Source: Ottelia alismoides
Lineage: Eukaryota > Streptophyta > Magnoliopsida > Alismatales > Hydrocharitaceae
Direction: 5' to 3'
Assembly: GCA_037367405.1 (NCBI GenBank)
Contig: JAZKJV010001879.1
Location: 1 to 64,000 of the forward strand
DNA: 64,000 nt
Positions within the stretch are counted from its first letter, which is position 1, and each line of letters opens with the position of its first letter. Position numbers and translations under genes: made by a program. Under the pieces are notes generated by a model. The model was not told where the DNA came from, ran no database searches, and saw only the letters and a program-made list of their open reading frames with translations. Shown here piece after piece: positions 32,471-44,021 of this stretch.

Positions 32471-33370
32471 TTTTGTCATTAAGTCTTTTATAAATGAAAT
32501 AAAACATTTTCTCAGCCAAAATTAAGTTTATACGGTCTGACAATGCCTTGGAATTTTGTAGCAATCAACTTGCCCAAATTCTTGCATCTCATGCTATTGT
32601 GCATCAAACTTCTTGTATGTATACTTCCTAACAGAACGGGATGGTTGAACGTAAACACTGTCATCTTCTGGATGTTATCAGGACCCTTTTGATTCAGAGT
32701 CGTGCTCCTCATGCGTATTGGGGGGGATGCGGTTCTAACTGCTTGTAACCCGGTAAATCACATGCCCTCTTCGGTTTGGGGGGAAAGATCTCGTTCTTGA
32801 TTGTGTTTCCCGAGAAGGATCTTTTCTCACTCACGCCTCGTGTATTTGGCTCAGTGGTTTTTGTTCATCGGATGTCTTATGATCTTGACAAGCTCTCTCC
32901 TAGAGCTGTCAAGTATGTGTTTATTAGGTACTCCAAGGCCCAAAAAGGATATCGTTGTTTCGACCCTGTTCGACGAAGGTACCATGTTAGTGTGGATGTC
33001 ACTTTTCTTTGAGTCTATTAGGTACTTCTCTCCTACAGGTGACAAGCTCATTTCTTCAGAAGATGGGGAAGAGGTCTATATGCCTCCACCTCCAGTCTCC
33101 AATATACCTTCATCATCACCACCACCACCACAACAGCATCCCCCACCACCACCCCCTCCACCACCACCCTCCACACCTACTTTCTTTCCCCAGGTTTACC
33201 AGCATCGACCTCGTGCTCACGTGCCTCCTCCATCATCCAACACGCCCAAGGTATATTCTGAGCATTTGAGTTCTACTAATGACAGTGATGATTTGCATGC
33301 ACAACTTGAGGTGCAGGATGTCCAGGATGCTACACCTTCTGCGAGTACTGAAGACCTGGATGTTCCCATT
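32471..33370 (+). pseudogene. pol: Copia B integrase core, C-terminal part and proline-rich linker
   Basis: Frame-shifted pieces of the core (32510-32760) are followed by VFGSVVFVHRMSYDLDKLSP and KYVFIRYSKAQKGYRCF (about 32840-32960), the usual copia integrase C-terminal motif. The linker to RT contains a Pro/His-coding CAC/CCA repeat (33105-33175) and ends at DLDVPIALRK. Confidence 0.8.
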
Positions 33371-33479
33371 GCTCTACGGAAGTAGAGGCATGCATATACT
33401 ATGCATCCCCTTGCTTCCCATGTTTCATTGGACCGACTTTCTGAGGATTTTCAACGGTTTGTGGGCCTATCAGCTGTGG

Positions 33480-34257
33480 AGATACCATGTTCCTATCAGG
33501 AGGCGATGAAGATTAGTCAGTGGCGTCTGGCGATGGAGGAGATGGCAGCTTTACAGTCTTGAGGTACGTGGAGTGTTGTGCAGGCTCCTCCAGGTGCGTC
33601 TATTGTAGGCAGCAAGTGGGTGTTTACTGTGAAATAATGGGTTGATGGTACTGTCGACAGATATAAGGTCAGATTGGTTGCTCGTGGGTTCACGCAAACT
33701 TATGGGGTGGATTATCAGGATACTTTTCCCCCAGTTGCGCGTCACTCCATGTTGTGGATTCTTATTGTAGTTACTATGGTGCGTGACTGGTCGTTTTCCT
33801 GTTGGATGTCAAGAATGCATTCTTGTATGGAGATCTGCAGGAGGAAGTTTACATGCAGCAGCCACCAGGGTTTGTTGCTGCGGAGGAGTCCAGTATGGTG
33901 TGCCGTCTTCATAAGACCATATATGGTCTCAAGCAGAGTCTGAGGGCTTGGTTTCAGAAGCTCTCAGAGTTGACTAAACAGAATGGCTTTGTCAGATCTA
34001 CTGCAGATCATTCTCTTTTTGTTAAGAGAACTCAAAGTGGTATTGTTGTTGCTCTGGTTTATGTTGATGATATTGTTGTTACTGACAGCGATGAACAGGG
34101 TATTCAGGCAGCTAAGAATTTCCTTGGACGACAGTTTGTGACCAAGGACCTTGACATACTACGTTACTTCCTTGGCTTGGAGTTTGCACGCAATCAGCAC
34201 GGCATGGTTATGATGCAAAGGAAGTATGTTATTGTCTTCTGGCTGAGACAGGCATGA
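33480..34257 (+). pseudogene. pol: Copia B reverse transcriptase
   Basis: QWRLAMEEM-like start near 33520, then [20 protein letters not shown] (33676 on), a one-base shift near 33795, LDVKNAFLYGDLQEEVYMQQ (about 33800) and the intact catalytic VYVDDIVVTDSDEQG (about 34058). The frame is good from 33802 to 34257. Stops occur at about 33560 and 33637. Confidence 0.88.
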
Positions 34258-35231
34258 CAAGATGCAGACCTTCCACTACACCAATGGATCCCAATGCGAG
34301 ACTCTATGATGATGACTCAGAGGAGGTCAATAAGAGACGGTATAGAGAGCTGGTAGGGAAGTTATGTATTACTATTACCAGGCGTGACATTTCGTTTGTT
34401 GTGAGCAGAGTTAGCCAGTTCATGGAGCAACCTAGACAGGTTCATATGGATGCAGTTCGCATGATCTTGAGATATCTGGAATCCTCTCCAAGTGCGGTCT
34501 TCTTTTCAGAAGAGATACGTCTCTCTCAGTCAAGGCCTTAAATATCGGTTTCGGTCACCATTTCGGTGACGATCAAAACAGAATTTCGATGAAATTTCGG
34601 TCAAATTTCGATCAAAATTTCGATCATTTCGGTCATTTTTTGTACTAGGATCCCCATATTTCGGTCATTTAGGTCATTTCGGTCGAATTTCTATTTCGAC
34701 TGAATATCGATATTCGACATAAATTCGACCGAATTTCGTTGAAATTTGAGGCCATGCTCTCAGTTACTGGGTGTGCAGATGCGGATTATGCTAGATGTCA
34801 CAGGAAGTCTACTTCAAGCTTCACTGTGTTCGTTGATAGCTCGTTGGTTTCATGGAAGAGTAAGAAACAGTGGTTACTCGATCCAGAGTTGAATCAAAAT
34901 ATAGGGCTATGGCCCAAGGGAGTATAGAAATGATGTGGGACAAGTCCATCCTAACTGACCTAGCTATTGAGGTGCCTCTTCCAATGCATCTCAAATGTGA
35001 TAATGAAGCAGCTCTGTTCATAGCTAATAATCCAGCCTTTCATGAGAGAACGAAGCATATCGAAGTAGATTTTCATTATAGTCATGATTTGATTCAAAAG
35101 GGGCTTATTTCCACCTCTCATGTTGCTTCAGGCGATCAGATTGCAGACATGTTTACCAAAGCACTTGCGAGGGGCCCTTTTCACCGTTGTTGTTCCAAGC
35201 TGAGCATGATAGATATATATGCTCCAGCTTA
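34254..35231 (+). pseudogene. pol: Copia B RNase H, split by a MITE
   Basis: TRCRPSTTPMDPNARLYDDD starts the connection. RNase H is interrupted after SLSQS by the MITE at 34531-34756 and resumes with VTGCADADYARC (about 34764). SRVESKYRAMAQ and [20 protein letters not shown] follow, ending MIDIYAPA and a stop at 35230. Frameshifts occur near 34860. Confidence 0.85.
34531..34756. mobile_element. hAT MITE, CAAGGCCTT family, copy 2
   Basis: The ends CAAGGCCTTAAAT and, inverted, CATGGCCTCAAAT are flanked by a perfect 8-bp duplication CTCTCAGT (34523-34530 and 34757-34764). The 226-bp interior is built from ATTTCGGTCA-like motifs. Same family as 23991-24226. Confidence 0.9.
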
Positions 35232-35239
35232 AGGGGGAG

Positions 35240-35384
35240 TGTTGAGAGAATTATATGTCTCTACTTTATCTATATTTTTCAATTTCTTTAGTCTTCTTTA
35301 TGTAATTTCTCCCTAGAGCTTTTCTCCTATATAAGAGAGCTCTAGGGCTACGAGGAATACAACTTTTTGTTTCACCTTTCCACA
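35240..35384 (+). repeat. 3' LTR of copia B
   Basis: 145 bp, nearly identical to the 5' LTR (about seven differences), preceded by AAGGGGGAG. Confidence 0.92.
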
Positions 35385-36370
35385 ACGTTAGTTACTACTC
35401 TCGACTCATGCAACTTCTACAAAGCTCTCCTACTCCATTTCATCACAAAGCATCATTTCCTCAACAGACTGAGCCCCGTCATTCATCACCTTTTGCTTTT
35501 GTCCATTGTGACATTTGTAGATCCTATTCGGTTCGTAGTACGGGTGGTCACAAGGACTTTGTTGTTTTTGTTGATAACTATAGTAGACCTTCTTGGTGTA
35601 CTTAATGAAGGAACGATCAAAGATATATAAATTGTCAAGTTTTATTTCGAGTTTATAAAAACATTCCTTTTATGAGCATTAAAATTTTCATATCTAATAG
35701 TGTTATTGAATTTGTTCAGCACGACTTAACCACTTTCTGTGGTGCTCAGGATACCCTTCAACAAACGTGTATGTACACCTCACAACATGATGGGGTAGTA
35801 GAAAGGAAACCTCATCATCTTCTGAATATTTTCATACTCTTAATACTCAGACGAAGGTGCCTAAAAATTTATGGGGAGAGGCCATTCTTACGGCTATATA
35901 TCTTATCAGTCGAGTACCTTATTTTGTTCTCAGTGGGTAACCCTATTCTCCTTACTTTTTAAAAGTGAGGAACCTTTTCCATTTCCGTTACAAACTTTTA
36001 AGTGCACTACCTTTATACATAACTTTAATATTGAAGACACGTTATCTACTCGTGCACACAAGTGTGTCTTTCTTAGGTATTCTAGATCCCAAGAGGGTTA
36101 TAAGCATTATGATCTTGTCGATAGTCGTTACTATGTTTTTGTGGATGTTACATTTTTGAACGAGCTAATTTCTTCTCTGTGCATGTCAGTGACATCTACA
36201 TGGAGTTCTCTCCACTCCACGTCTATTGAAGGAGGCATTAAGTCAAATTTGAGTCCGACCCTTTACATGTTCCTACCATGCATGTTGATGAGCTTCCTTC
36301 AAATAGCCCCCCGCCCCCCACGACATACTCATGATCCTTCAGACCATCCTTTGCTCTAAGGAAGTCCAAA
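35385..36370 (+). pseudogene. pol: Copia C2 integrase remnant
   Basis: HHKASFPQQTEPRHSSPFAF and VHCDICRSYSV (about 35440) start the integrase core, then GGHKDFVVFVDNYSRPSW. Pieces continue in shifting frames (SQHDGVVERKPHHLLN near 35785; CVFLRYSRSQEGYKHYDLV near 36065). Stops and shifts inactivate it. Confidence 0.8.
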
Positions 36371-36974
36371 AGGTAATGTCCTCTCCACCCTATGTCATGT
36401 TTACTTCCATTGATAATTTATCCATATGTGACATGACTTTTACAAATGCTCTAACAGTGATACCTCTTTCTTGTGATTATCATGCGGCTCTTCAAGAACA
36501 TGGTTGGAAAGTGGAAACATGCTATGGATGAAGAAATGGATGCTCTTACTTCCAAGGACACGTAAGATCTTGTGCAATGCCAGCATGCATTATCCATATT
36601 CCCTACATATGGTATTTACAACAAAACATGCTCCATATGGATCAGTGGGTAGACTGAAGGTCAAACTAGTGGCAAAGATTTATGGTGTGGATTACTTCGA
36701 AATGTTCGCTATAGTGCAAGAATGTGATCCATTCGCATAATTATACCTATTGCTATCAACAGAGACGACCCTTTTTCCAGCTTGATGCCAAGAATGCCTT
36801 CCTCTATGGTGATCTAGGGGAAGAGGTCTCTATGACCCAACTACTGGGTTACTCCATTGAAGGGAGTATGTGTACCATGTACCATCTACATAAGGTCATT
36901 TACTAGCATGGTTTAACATGCCCACCTTCGAGATCAAACTCTATTGATTTTCATAAGATTATATCTAATTACTC

Positions 36975-37360
36975 CAGTGTTGCAATAGTCACCTGACAGA
37001 ATTTATAGTCAGTTAGGCTACTCTATTCAGTGGGGTGACCAAATTGAATAGCCCGAGTCGAATAGTCGGCCAACTAGTGAGAAACTAATATTTATTATTA
37101 TATTTTTGAGTTTTTCATACTTTTATTTAATGCAAGTTAAAAGTTGGATGAGTAAAGCTTGATTATAAATCAATTAGTACTTTTGTCTTGCTAATTAAAG
37201 ACCATACATGTATAAAGCATTTAAACATACTTTATATATTTGAAATTATTAAAAATACCTAACCAAATATTCTGATAGTCACTCGAATATCGTTTATTTT
37301 TTATACAATGAACCTCCCGACTAAATGCCGAATACCGACTTCAACAACACTACAACACAG
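36975..37360. mobile_element. hAT MITE, CAGTGTTG type
   Basis: 386 bp, starting CAGTGTTGCAATAGTC and ending, inverted, CTGTGTTGTAGTGTTG. The 8-bp flanks AATTACTC and GATTACTA agree at six positions. The interior is AT-rich with no coding capacity. It splits the RT of copia C2. Confidence 0.7.
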
Positions 37361-37499
37361 GATTACTATGTGTTCGTTCAACGAAGTGCTTCAGGTATTG
37401 TTATATTTGCCGTAAATGTTAATGATGGTTATTACCAGTGATGACAACACAAGCATTCTTGAGACCAAGGCATTCCTTCAGAAGGTTATCGCTAAGGAC

Positions 37500-38131
37500 C
37501 AAGCTTGTAAAAGGCGGTACTTGATATTTAATCGATTGGGTCACATTAACTAGGGATTAATCAGTAATTGTTGATTACTCAAAGTCGGTTGAACTTTAGT
37601 CAATTTTGTTTTTTTATTATTTTAAATATATAGTACCCACTTAATGGTCTAGTGGTAGTACAGTGTGTCTACCACACAAAATACCAGGGTTCAAATCCCA
37701 CTCTTGCAGGGGTTGCGTTAGGTAGTCGACGGTCAGCGTAAAAAATAGTCGAATCTTTCAACATGGATTTGAGCAAGAATCCATGTAGCTGACCCTACTT
37801 ATAGTGGAAGAAGACTTAGTACATTTTTTAATTATTTTAAATATATAAATCATATTTATACATATATTCATATATATTAACATAGATTTGGACATTCTCT
37901 ACGCTATCATAATGAAATCAAAGAAACAATGAATTACAATTAAATATTAAGCATCTTAGATTTAATTTACTTTAAAAATAGAAAAAAAAACACAAATAAA
38001 GGTTAAAAAAGTCAGGCCACTAGTTAGTTCGATCAGTTAGTTGACCGATTACTAATCGATTAATCTCATATTCAATTACTCACCCCACCAACCCAACTAG
38101 TCGATCTAGTCGACTGATTTTTGCAAGTTTA
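37500..38131. mobile_element. hAT MITE, CAAGCTTG type, carrying a SINE
   Basis: The ends CAAGCTTGTAAAAG and, inverted, TAAACTTGCAAAAA have 8-bp flanks CTAAGGAC and TTAAGGAT (both differences C/T). Without the SINE it is about 420 bp. The interior has repeated AATCGATT-type motifs near both ends. A related right end appears at about 52560. Confidence 0.75.
37633..37823 (+). mobile_element. tRNA-derived SINE with RTE-like 3' end
   Basis: About 191 bp. A Pol III A box TGGTCTAGTGG lies at 37645-37655 and a B box GGTTCAAATCC at 37688-37698, spaced as in a tRNA. The 3' part contains AAGAATCCATGTAGCTGACC, matching the 3' end of the RTE LINE at about 26123. Flanking AT-rich direct repeats of about 24 bp (37609-37632 and 37824-37847) support retrotransposition. 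It lies inside the hAT MITE. Confidence 0.85.
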
Positions 38132-38982
38132 TTAAGGATCATTGTTACCTTCGGTACTTTCTCCAAATTGAGTTTATTCGTTCTTCTGAAGGTTTTTATT
38201 TGTCTCAGAGAAAGTAATATCTAGACATTCTTGTTGATGCATGTTTGCATGGCTATAGACCATCCTCTACTCATGCAAAGTCACGAGTCATGCCACTCAA
38301 TGGATCCGTTATTTAAGGATACTATATGATATAGAAGCATGGTGGGGAAACTAGTATAGTGACATGATATCGCTTATGACATGAGAAAAGTTAGTCAGCT
38401 CATGGAGTAGCCGCATTATAGCCATTAGCATGATGTTCTTATTCATTGATATAAGAAGAATTCACTCGGAAAAAGGACTCTTCTATGTTGTCAATGGGCA
38501 CGTTTACATTATATCTTATGTAGATGCTGACTACACAAGCTCTCTTAAGGGCATGTGTTCATCCACTGCTTTTGTTACATTTGTAGGTGGAAATCTTGTC
38601 ACATGGCGCGGTAAGAAATGGGTTGTTGTATCCAGATCTAGTGTAGAAGCATAATGCAGAGTTATGACTCAATCCACATGTGAGGTTTTTAGTCGGCTCC
38701 TCTTTTTACATGAATTTGGGTTGCCTATTAGAGTGCTGATTCCCATTTAATGAGGCAACAAGTCCGCCACTTATTGCTGCCAATCATGTTATTCATGAGC
38801 TCACCAAGCTTATTGAAGTGGACAATCATTTCATCCGAGGTGCAATGCAAGAAGGGAAGGTTACTACTCTATGCAACTCCATCTTGCGAATATATTCACT
38901 AAAGTTCTTACGAAGAAATGGATATAACTATTGACTTCCAAGTTGGGCATGATTGACATATATACTCCAGCTTGAGGGAAAG

Positions 38983-39184
38983 TATTGAAATCTTTGGTTA
39001 ATTGGTCTTTAACATATTTCTATTTTTAGTGGTTCTTTATTTATAATCTTTCAATGTTTACGAGTCATGTTGATGCCCATTGCGTATTTTTACATCAGTA
39101 GGGTTTTAAGGTTTCATGCTATATAAGAAATCATGCCCCTTGAATAAAACTATTGCATTCCACGTTCCACCTCATTCTTTCACA
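38983..39184 (+). repeat. 3' LTR of copia C2, eroded
   Basis: It follows GAGGGAAAG after the end of RNase H. The first bases are TATTGAAATC rather than TGTTG. It retains GCTATATAAGAAATCATGCC and ends near CACA. It resembles the 5' LTR at 23162 in layout (TTGAATAAAACTATTGCATT here, TTGAGTAAAATTATCACATT there). Confidence 0.6.
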
Positions 39185-39770
39185 ACATTGATCGTCTTGA
39201 AGAAGCGCCTAGCACCTCAGGTATTTTGGAACCCAGACACCTCGATGTGGCCTCACACCTTTTACAAAGATGCATTTACTACATAAGTTATTATTACCCT
39301 CGATGCGATTGTATTTCTCTACCACCAAGTATATCTAAGAACTACATGTGTCTATACTTGTTCTGAATGCTGGACTAGCCAAGACTTCTAAACCACTTTG
39401 GTACAGTCCACGCCTGAACATAGAGAACAAATTAACATTTCTAATTGTGTGATACTGGATTTCTATCTAATTAACTTCTATTTTCCTATGTCATATATAT
39501 TTATTTATTTATTGGTTTAAGAGCTAATTTTTGGGGGACTCCTTTCCACATGACTATATATGAAGAGGGGGAAAGAGGATGGCATATTAGATTTTGAACG
39601 AAAATCTGTGGGCCCTCTTATTTCCTAATTACCATCCCTTCTCCCTATTGTTGAATCCCATTTCCCCTTTTTCATTTTCCCCGTTTCTTCCCCGCCCTAT
39701 ACTTCTATTTACTCCTCTCAACATGTCTAAAACCCTTTCAACCGCTGCCAGCATCACCTCCCTTTAGGCA
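39185..39770. other. No recognised feature
   Basis: Mixed sequence with a pyrimidine-rich part (39640-39770). No domain or element border seen before gypsy 1. Confidence 0.5.
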
Positions 39771-42700
39771 TGTAACATCCAGAATCCGCCTAACCGGAAC
39801 CTGGCCCGATTAGGGTCCGATTAACCCAATAAAGTAATCTGACAACATTAGATAACCTAAATCGACAAATTGATCGTGAATCAAAAGTCGTTCGGGCGAA
39901 ATCGACCAAAACTTGGTCGCATCGTAATGCGCGCCGTGAAAAAGCCGTAATGCAAATTCGGAAACCGCAAAACAAACCGAGACCGTCATTAGATCCGATT
40001 CGACGATACAAGACCAACGGAATCGATCGTTCGTCAATCGAAGGTCGTTTGATATTTTTAAATCACAAAATTTAATCTTAAACAAAAATCGTATCCGAAA
40101 ATTTCGGGTATTCAAAACCCGACCGGAAGTATATCAATATTATACTCATATTGATCGTCATTTGGAGACGATCAAAATGAGATGTTGTGTGTCGAAATTC
40201 GACATTTGAAGCGTAAAAACGGTTAACTTTAAAATTTTCAATCAAGAGTTTTCTTTTAAAAAAATAAATAAATTTTTTTAATTATCACAGTCTCTGCTCG
40301 ATTACAGGCAATTATAATTTATTTCTGAAATTTCTCCTACAGTAGCAATATCTACTCTCCAGGTTTTCCACTTGGTTTTCTTTCATGAACCACTTGGCAA
40401 CTTAAGAATGAACAGCCCACCTTATTTATATCCACTCCTCTCTCTCTTCTTTCTCTTTACATGTCTCCAACGGAAGCACCACTCTCCTCCCTTCTTCATT
40501 TTTTCTCCAAATTTCCCAACTCTCCATTGATCTCCAACGAAACTTTTTCCCCATTCTTTCCACATCACTTCTCTCCCAAAATTTCCTCCAAAATCTCCAA
40601 CCGTAGGACTCCTGCCTCCAGTTTTCTACATTTCAGCAAGTAGCAGCTGTGCTTTCAAGCATTCAATATTGCTGAAACCTCTGCTCAAAATCGGTGATCG
40701 TACTTCCAACCTCCAGGTACTGCTATCCAGATCTGGATCTTTGGCTGCACTCAAAATCTGTTGCTGCATGCAACCAAAATACTTCAATTTTGAGCAAAAT
40801 TTGGGGTACGATCCTAAACCTAACTTTGCTGCCATTCATGTGTATTGCATGTTTTATTCTTTTCCCTTGTTGCCCTTGGAAACCCAATTGCATGCAAGAT
40901 TAAGAATAAAAACCATATCTGTCTATGATTAGACTTTGGTACTCTGGAAAATTGTGCTTTATGGATTGGGAAAGGAGGGGGTGTTGAGACTTCCAGTTAA
41001 ACTTCAACTGAAATTGTTTATCTATATGTTTTGGGGTTGAAGGTTTGTGTTCTAACTACAATGTGAAAGTTTAAATTGAAAGTATATACTGTAAAAAAAT
41101 GTAAAAGTCTGAAAGTCTGTACAATATAAAGATTTAAATAAAAGGTTTGTGCAATATAATAAAATTTAAATTAAAGGAAAGTATATGCTCCTTATCGCAG
41201 ATTATGATCTCTGTTGTGATTTAAATAATACTCAATTCAGGTTTGGATAAAATATGTTGATGAATATACGTGTTATCCTAAGTACAGTCTAAAGGAAAGT
41301 ATATGCTCCTTATCTCAGATTTTGATCTTTATTATGACCTAAATAATACTCATTTCAAGTTTAGACAAAATATGTTTATAAATATATATTTTTGTGTGTG
41401 TGAACTTCGATCACTATGCATGGACTAAAGATGTATTGTCTTTGCTGACTTGACATCACCGTTCTGGAGGCATGATAAGTTGTCTATCAATACAATCAAA
41501 TGTATTTTCATTAACATTCAAAAGAATTACCAATGTTATAAATGTTTGGCCAAACTCATCATAATGGTGGCATTGTTACCTTATTCGGGTCCATTCCTTA
41601 CCACTAAATCATGGACTTTCACCTCCCATTTCCTACATCACTACCACATGCACGTTCACAAATCCACATCTACTTATAGACATATATCCCTCGATCTGAA
41701 TTATATTTTGTCTGGAATTGATTATTTGGTGACGTAAATGTCTCTGGAATCATAATTTAGGTTTTTATCATTGTTATCAGTAAGCCTTTGGTATTGCGAA
41801 GAATTAACACTTAGGGACTCTGAAAATTATAGTGCTTGGATAGATGTAAAATGCTATATCGAATCCTAGATACATCTTATTGGAACTCATCACAAGTTGT
41901 TGGTATTTCCAGTCAAGCCATGCCTCTTTTCTGCTTGACAGTTCTTACTTTTCCATCAAGTAAAAGTTTAAATTTGTTGAAAATGAGATTTGTTTGGAAA
42001 TACTGGGGTGAGCAGACCCATAGGAGATCCTTGAGGATACAGGATATCAGGAAAACAGATCTGAAACTACAATCAAGGACACTCAAAAAGGACAGGGCCC
42101 TTTGATGATTTTTCTACCAGGCAATCTCAAGTGCTATAGATGAATGTTGAAATGGTTACATAGTCTATCATATATCTTCAATCAATCCTCATACAGTTAG
42201 ATGCATGGATATGAACAGTCTTTGTTTCATAATGACATTATAACATCAACTTGAACTCTGCAGAGGATTGATGCATGTCATGCACCTTTTGAGGAGTAAG
42301 ATCCCGATGTGGTCTCTGAGGATGAAGAGACTAATAACAAAAGTTAAAGTAAGTGATTAATGTTGACTTCTCGAGACAATATCTAAATCTATTGAGTTAA
42401 ACATATCGGAAATCGAGAAAGAAGGAAGAATCTGGTAAGTATTAGTGAATCAATGATGTCTAATGATTAAAATGGCCGGTCTTACACCTGACCGTGCGAG
42501 GGCGCGGTGACCCTCAACTGGGCGGAGGAAAGGAAGCTCAGTTCGGGCAGCAGCCGCCAAGTGCGCGGGTCTAGGATCCCAGTCCTTCTTTGGTTTTTAC
42601 GCGAGCTCGCAGTGTTTTTACGCCTCGTTGGGATCCCGACTTTGTACCAGTTCCGCTGACCCTCTGTTTTAGGACACCCAGGCGGGGGATCCTTGGTTTT

Positions 42701-44005
42701 CAGTTTTACGTACGAGCTCGGTTGCCCGTTACCGGTCGGGCTGTTTTTCTAGAGTGACTTTTCCGGGAAGTCCCTCTCACCCGTCTCAGTGGCGTAATTT
42801 GGGAGTAGACCTATCCCTCTATTGGACCGTCCTTCCAATTAGGGGGCGAGACGGAAGAGCCCTTTTGTTGGCTTCTTCACCGCTTGAGTTTTTTTTTCGC
42901 CAACAAACTTGGCGATTCTACATCCAGATCATCCAAATCTATATCTACATCATCTAGAGTTACATTTGAGACTGTTGCATTGAGGTTTGAAGGGATTAAT
43001 TCTACATCCAGATCATCCATCTCTATATCCACATCATCTAGAGTTACATATGAGACAGTTGCACTTAAGGTTTTAGGGATTACAATTAAAGTTGAATAAA
43101 TGGAAAAGACGATAATCTGATTCGAAATCTCATTAAGCTAGTGGACGTGTTGGGAACTTAGTTAGGATGCATTATACTACACCGCATGCCTACGGAGGCA
43201 CCCCAACCCTAAGACTTTTCCCAAGTCTTAGAGTCATAGTGTGAGGTTTCACACGAACCAAGACCACAGACTATCCACTAGACTTAAGAATTTAATAAAT
43301 CATTATATCTTCTTATCTCATCTTTCCCATCATCAAAATCCACAAATATGATCTCTAAGTAATAGGAGAATAAAATATACATACTGATGATCAATTAGTC
43401 ACCATAGAAATATACTTATGTGGGAAATGTTGGGATAATGGTTGATCATGAGAGGTGCTTGCTAGAAATTTGGAAACCTTTTTCAATTGCAAGTAGAATT
43501 AAATTTTAATTTGAGTTGCTCATGCCTCTCTACTTGCTTTCTTTTGATCACAATAAATGCCTGTTATTTTTATAAGTTTTTGGGAGGTACCAGCGCCCAC
43601 TGACGCCTCTTCTTTCCTAACATGTTTGGCAGGCAAACAGTTTGCTGTTTAGTAGCTATACATGGTTCCAGGAGACAAGGTCTATACCAGACGGTATGTG
43701 GTTTTTGTTACAGTTTTTAGTTCAATTGATATTGTAAATGCTACTTCTCTTCAGTCAAATTTTTGGGATGTTGTATGTACTGTCAGACATTGTACATGTT
43801 GTAAAATCATATGGAAATTAATGAAATAAGATTTTGGTGCCAATTGTCTCTATTAACTTGTGGTTATGAATATAAATGTGAATGTCAGATGCCAATGATT
43901 GCAAAAAAAGAAATTCCCCTGTTTTTCTATAAATTATGCGATCTCTAGTGAATGGAAAGCCGCGAAGGTAGCGTAAATAGGTACCCGGATCCTAAGGGGT
44001 TCACA
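39771..44005 (+). repeat. 5' LTR of gypsy 1
   Basis: 4235 bp. Contents: a C/T-rich segment with a short ORF MSPTEAPL at 40461 that is also in the other LTR, a two-copy tandem repeat of about 110 bp (41175-41400), a GC-rich block (42480-42900), a second two-copy repeat (42912-43080, unit near TCTACATCCAGATCATCCA), and an A/T-rich 3' part. None of the small ORFs looks like a real gene. Confidence 0.93.
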
Positions 44006-44009
44006 TTTT

Positions 44010-44021
44010 TGGTATCAAAGC
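44010..44021 (+). promoter_or_regulatory. Primer binding site of gypsy 1
   Basis: TGGTATCAAAGC, four bases after the LTR, is one base off the tRNA-iMet primer site TGGTATCAGAGC. Confidence 0.8.

Larger units (their letters stand above)
26515..35384 (+). mobile_element. Copia B, full-length Ty1/copia with nested hAT and LINE
   Basis: Both 145-bp LTRs are present (26515-26659, 35240-35384), starting TGTTGAGAGAATTATATG and ending CCACA. I count about seven differences between them. The 5-bp flanks are ATGTT (26510-26514) and ACGTT (35385-35389). The primer site is at 26660 and the purine tract AAGGGGGAG at 35231-35239. Without the hAT element (28145-31705) and the MITE (34531-34756) it is about 5.1 kb, a normal copia size. 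It inserted into copia C2. Confidence 0.93.
36371..38975 (+). pseudogene. pol: Copia C2 RT and RNase H, split by two hAT MITEs
   Basis: RT pieces are VGRLKVKLVAKIYGVDYFEM (about 36645) and FFQLDAKNAFLYGDLGEEVS (about 36772). After the first MITE the catalytic YVDD is represented by NVND (about 37410), so the active site is lost. After the second MITE the connection and RNase H follow (ISYVDADYTSSLKG, then FVGGNLVTWRGKKW at 38510-38640). The sequence ends near DIYTPA at about 38970. Confidence 0.8.
23162..39184 (+). mobile_element. Copia C2, Ty1/copia element opened by nested insertions
   Basis: The pieces fit one element once the insertions are removed: 5' LTR 23162-23370, gag to 26514, integrase from 35385, RT to about 37500, RT and RNase H to about 38975, and 3' LTR to about 39184. 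Insertions with duplications are a hAT MITE (23991), an RTE LINE (24522), copia B (26515), a hAT MITE (36975) and a hAT MITE with SINE (37500). The protease segment between zinc knuckle and integrase is missing, so it also suffered an internal deletion. The terminal 5-bp flanks do not match clearly. Confidence 0.75.

Noticed and set aside
35400..35630. Overlapping ORFs suggesting a small host protein after copia B
   Set aside because: One frame is clearly a copia integrase segment that continues copia C2.
40461..40643. ORF MSPTEAPL, also present at 48614
   Set aside because: It is the same LTR sequence twice, C/T-rich, with no recognised domain; conservation only reflects LTR identity.
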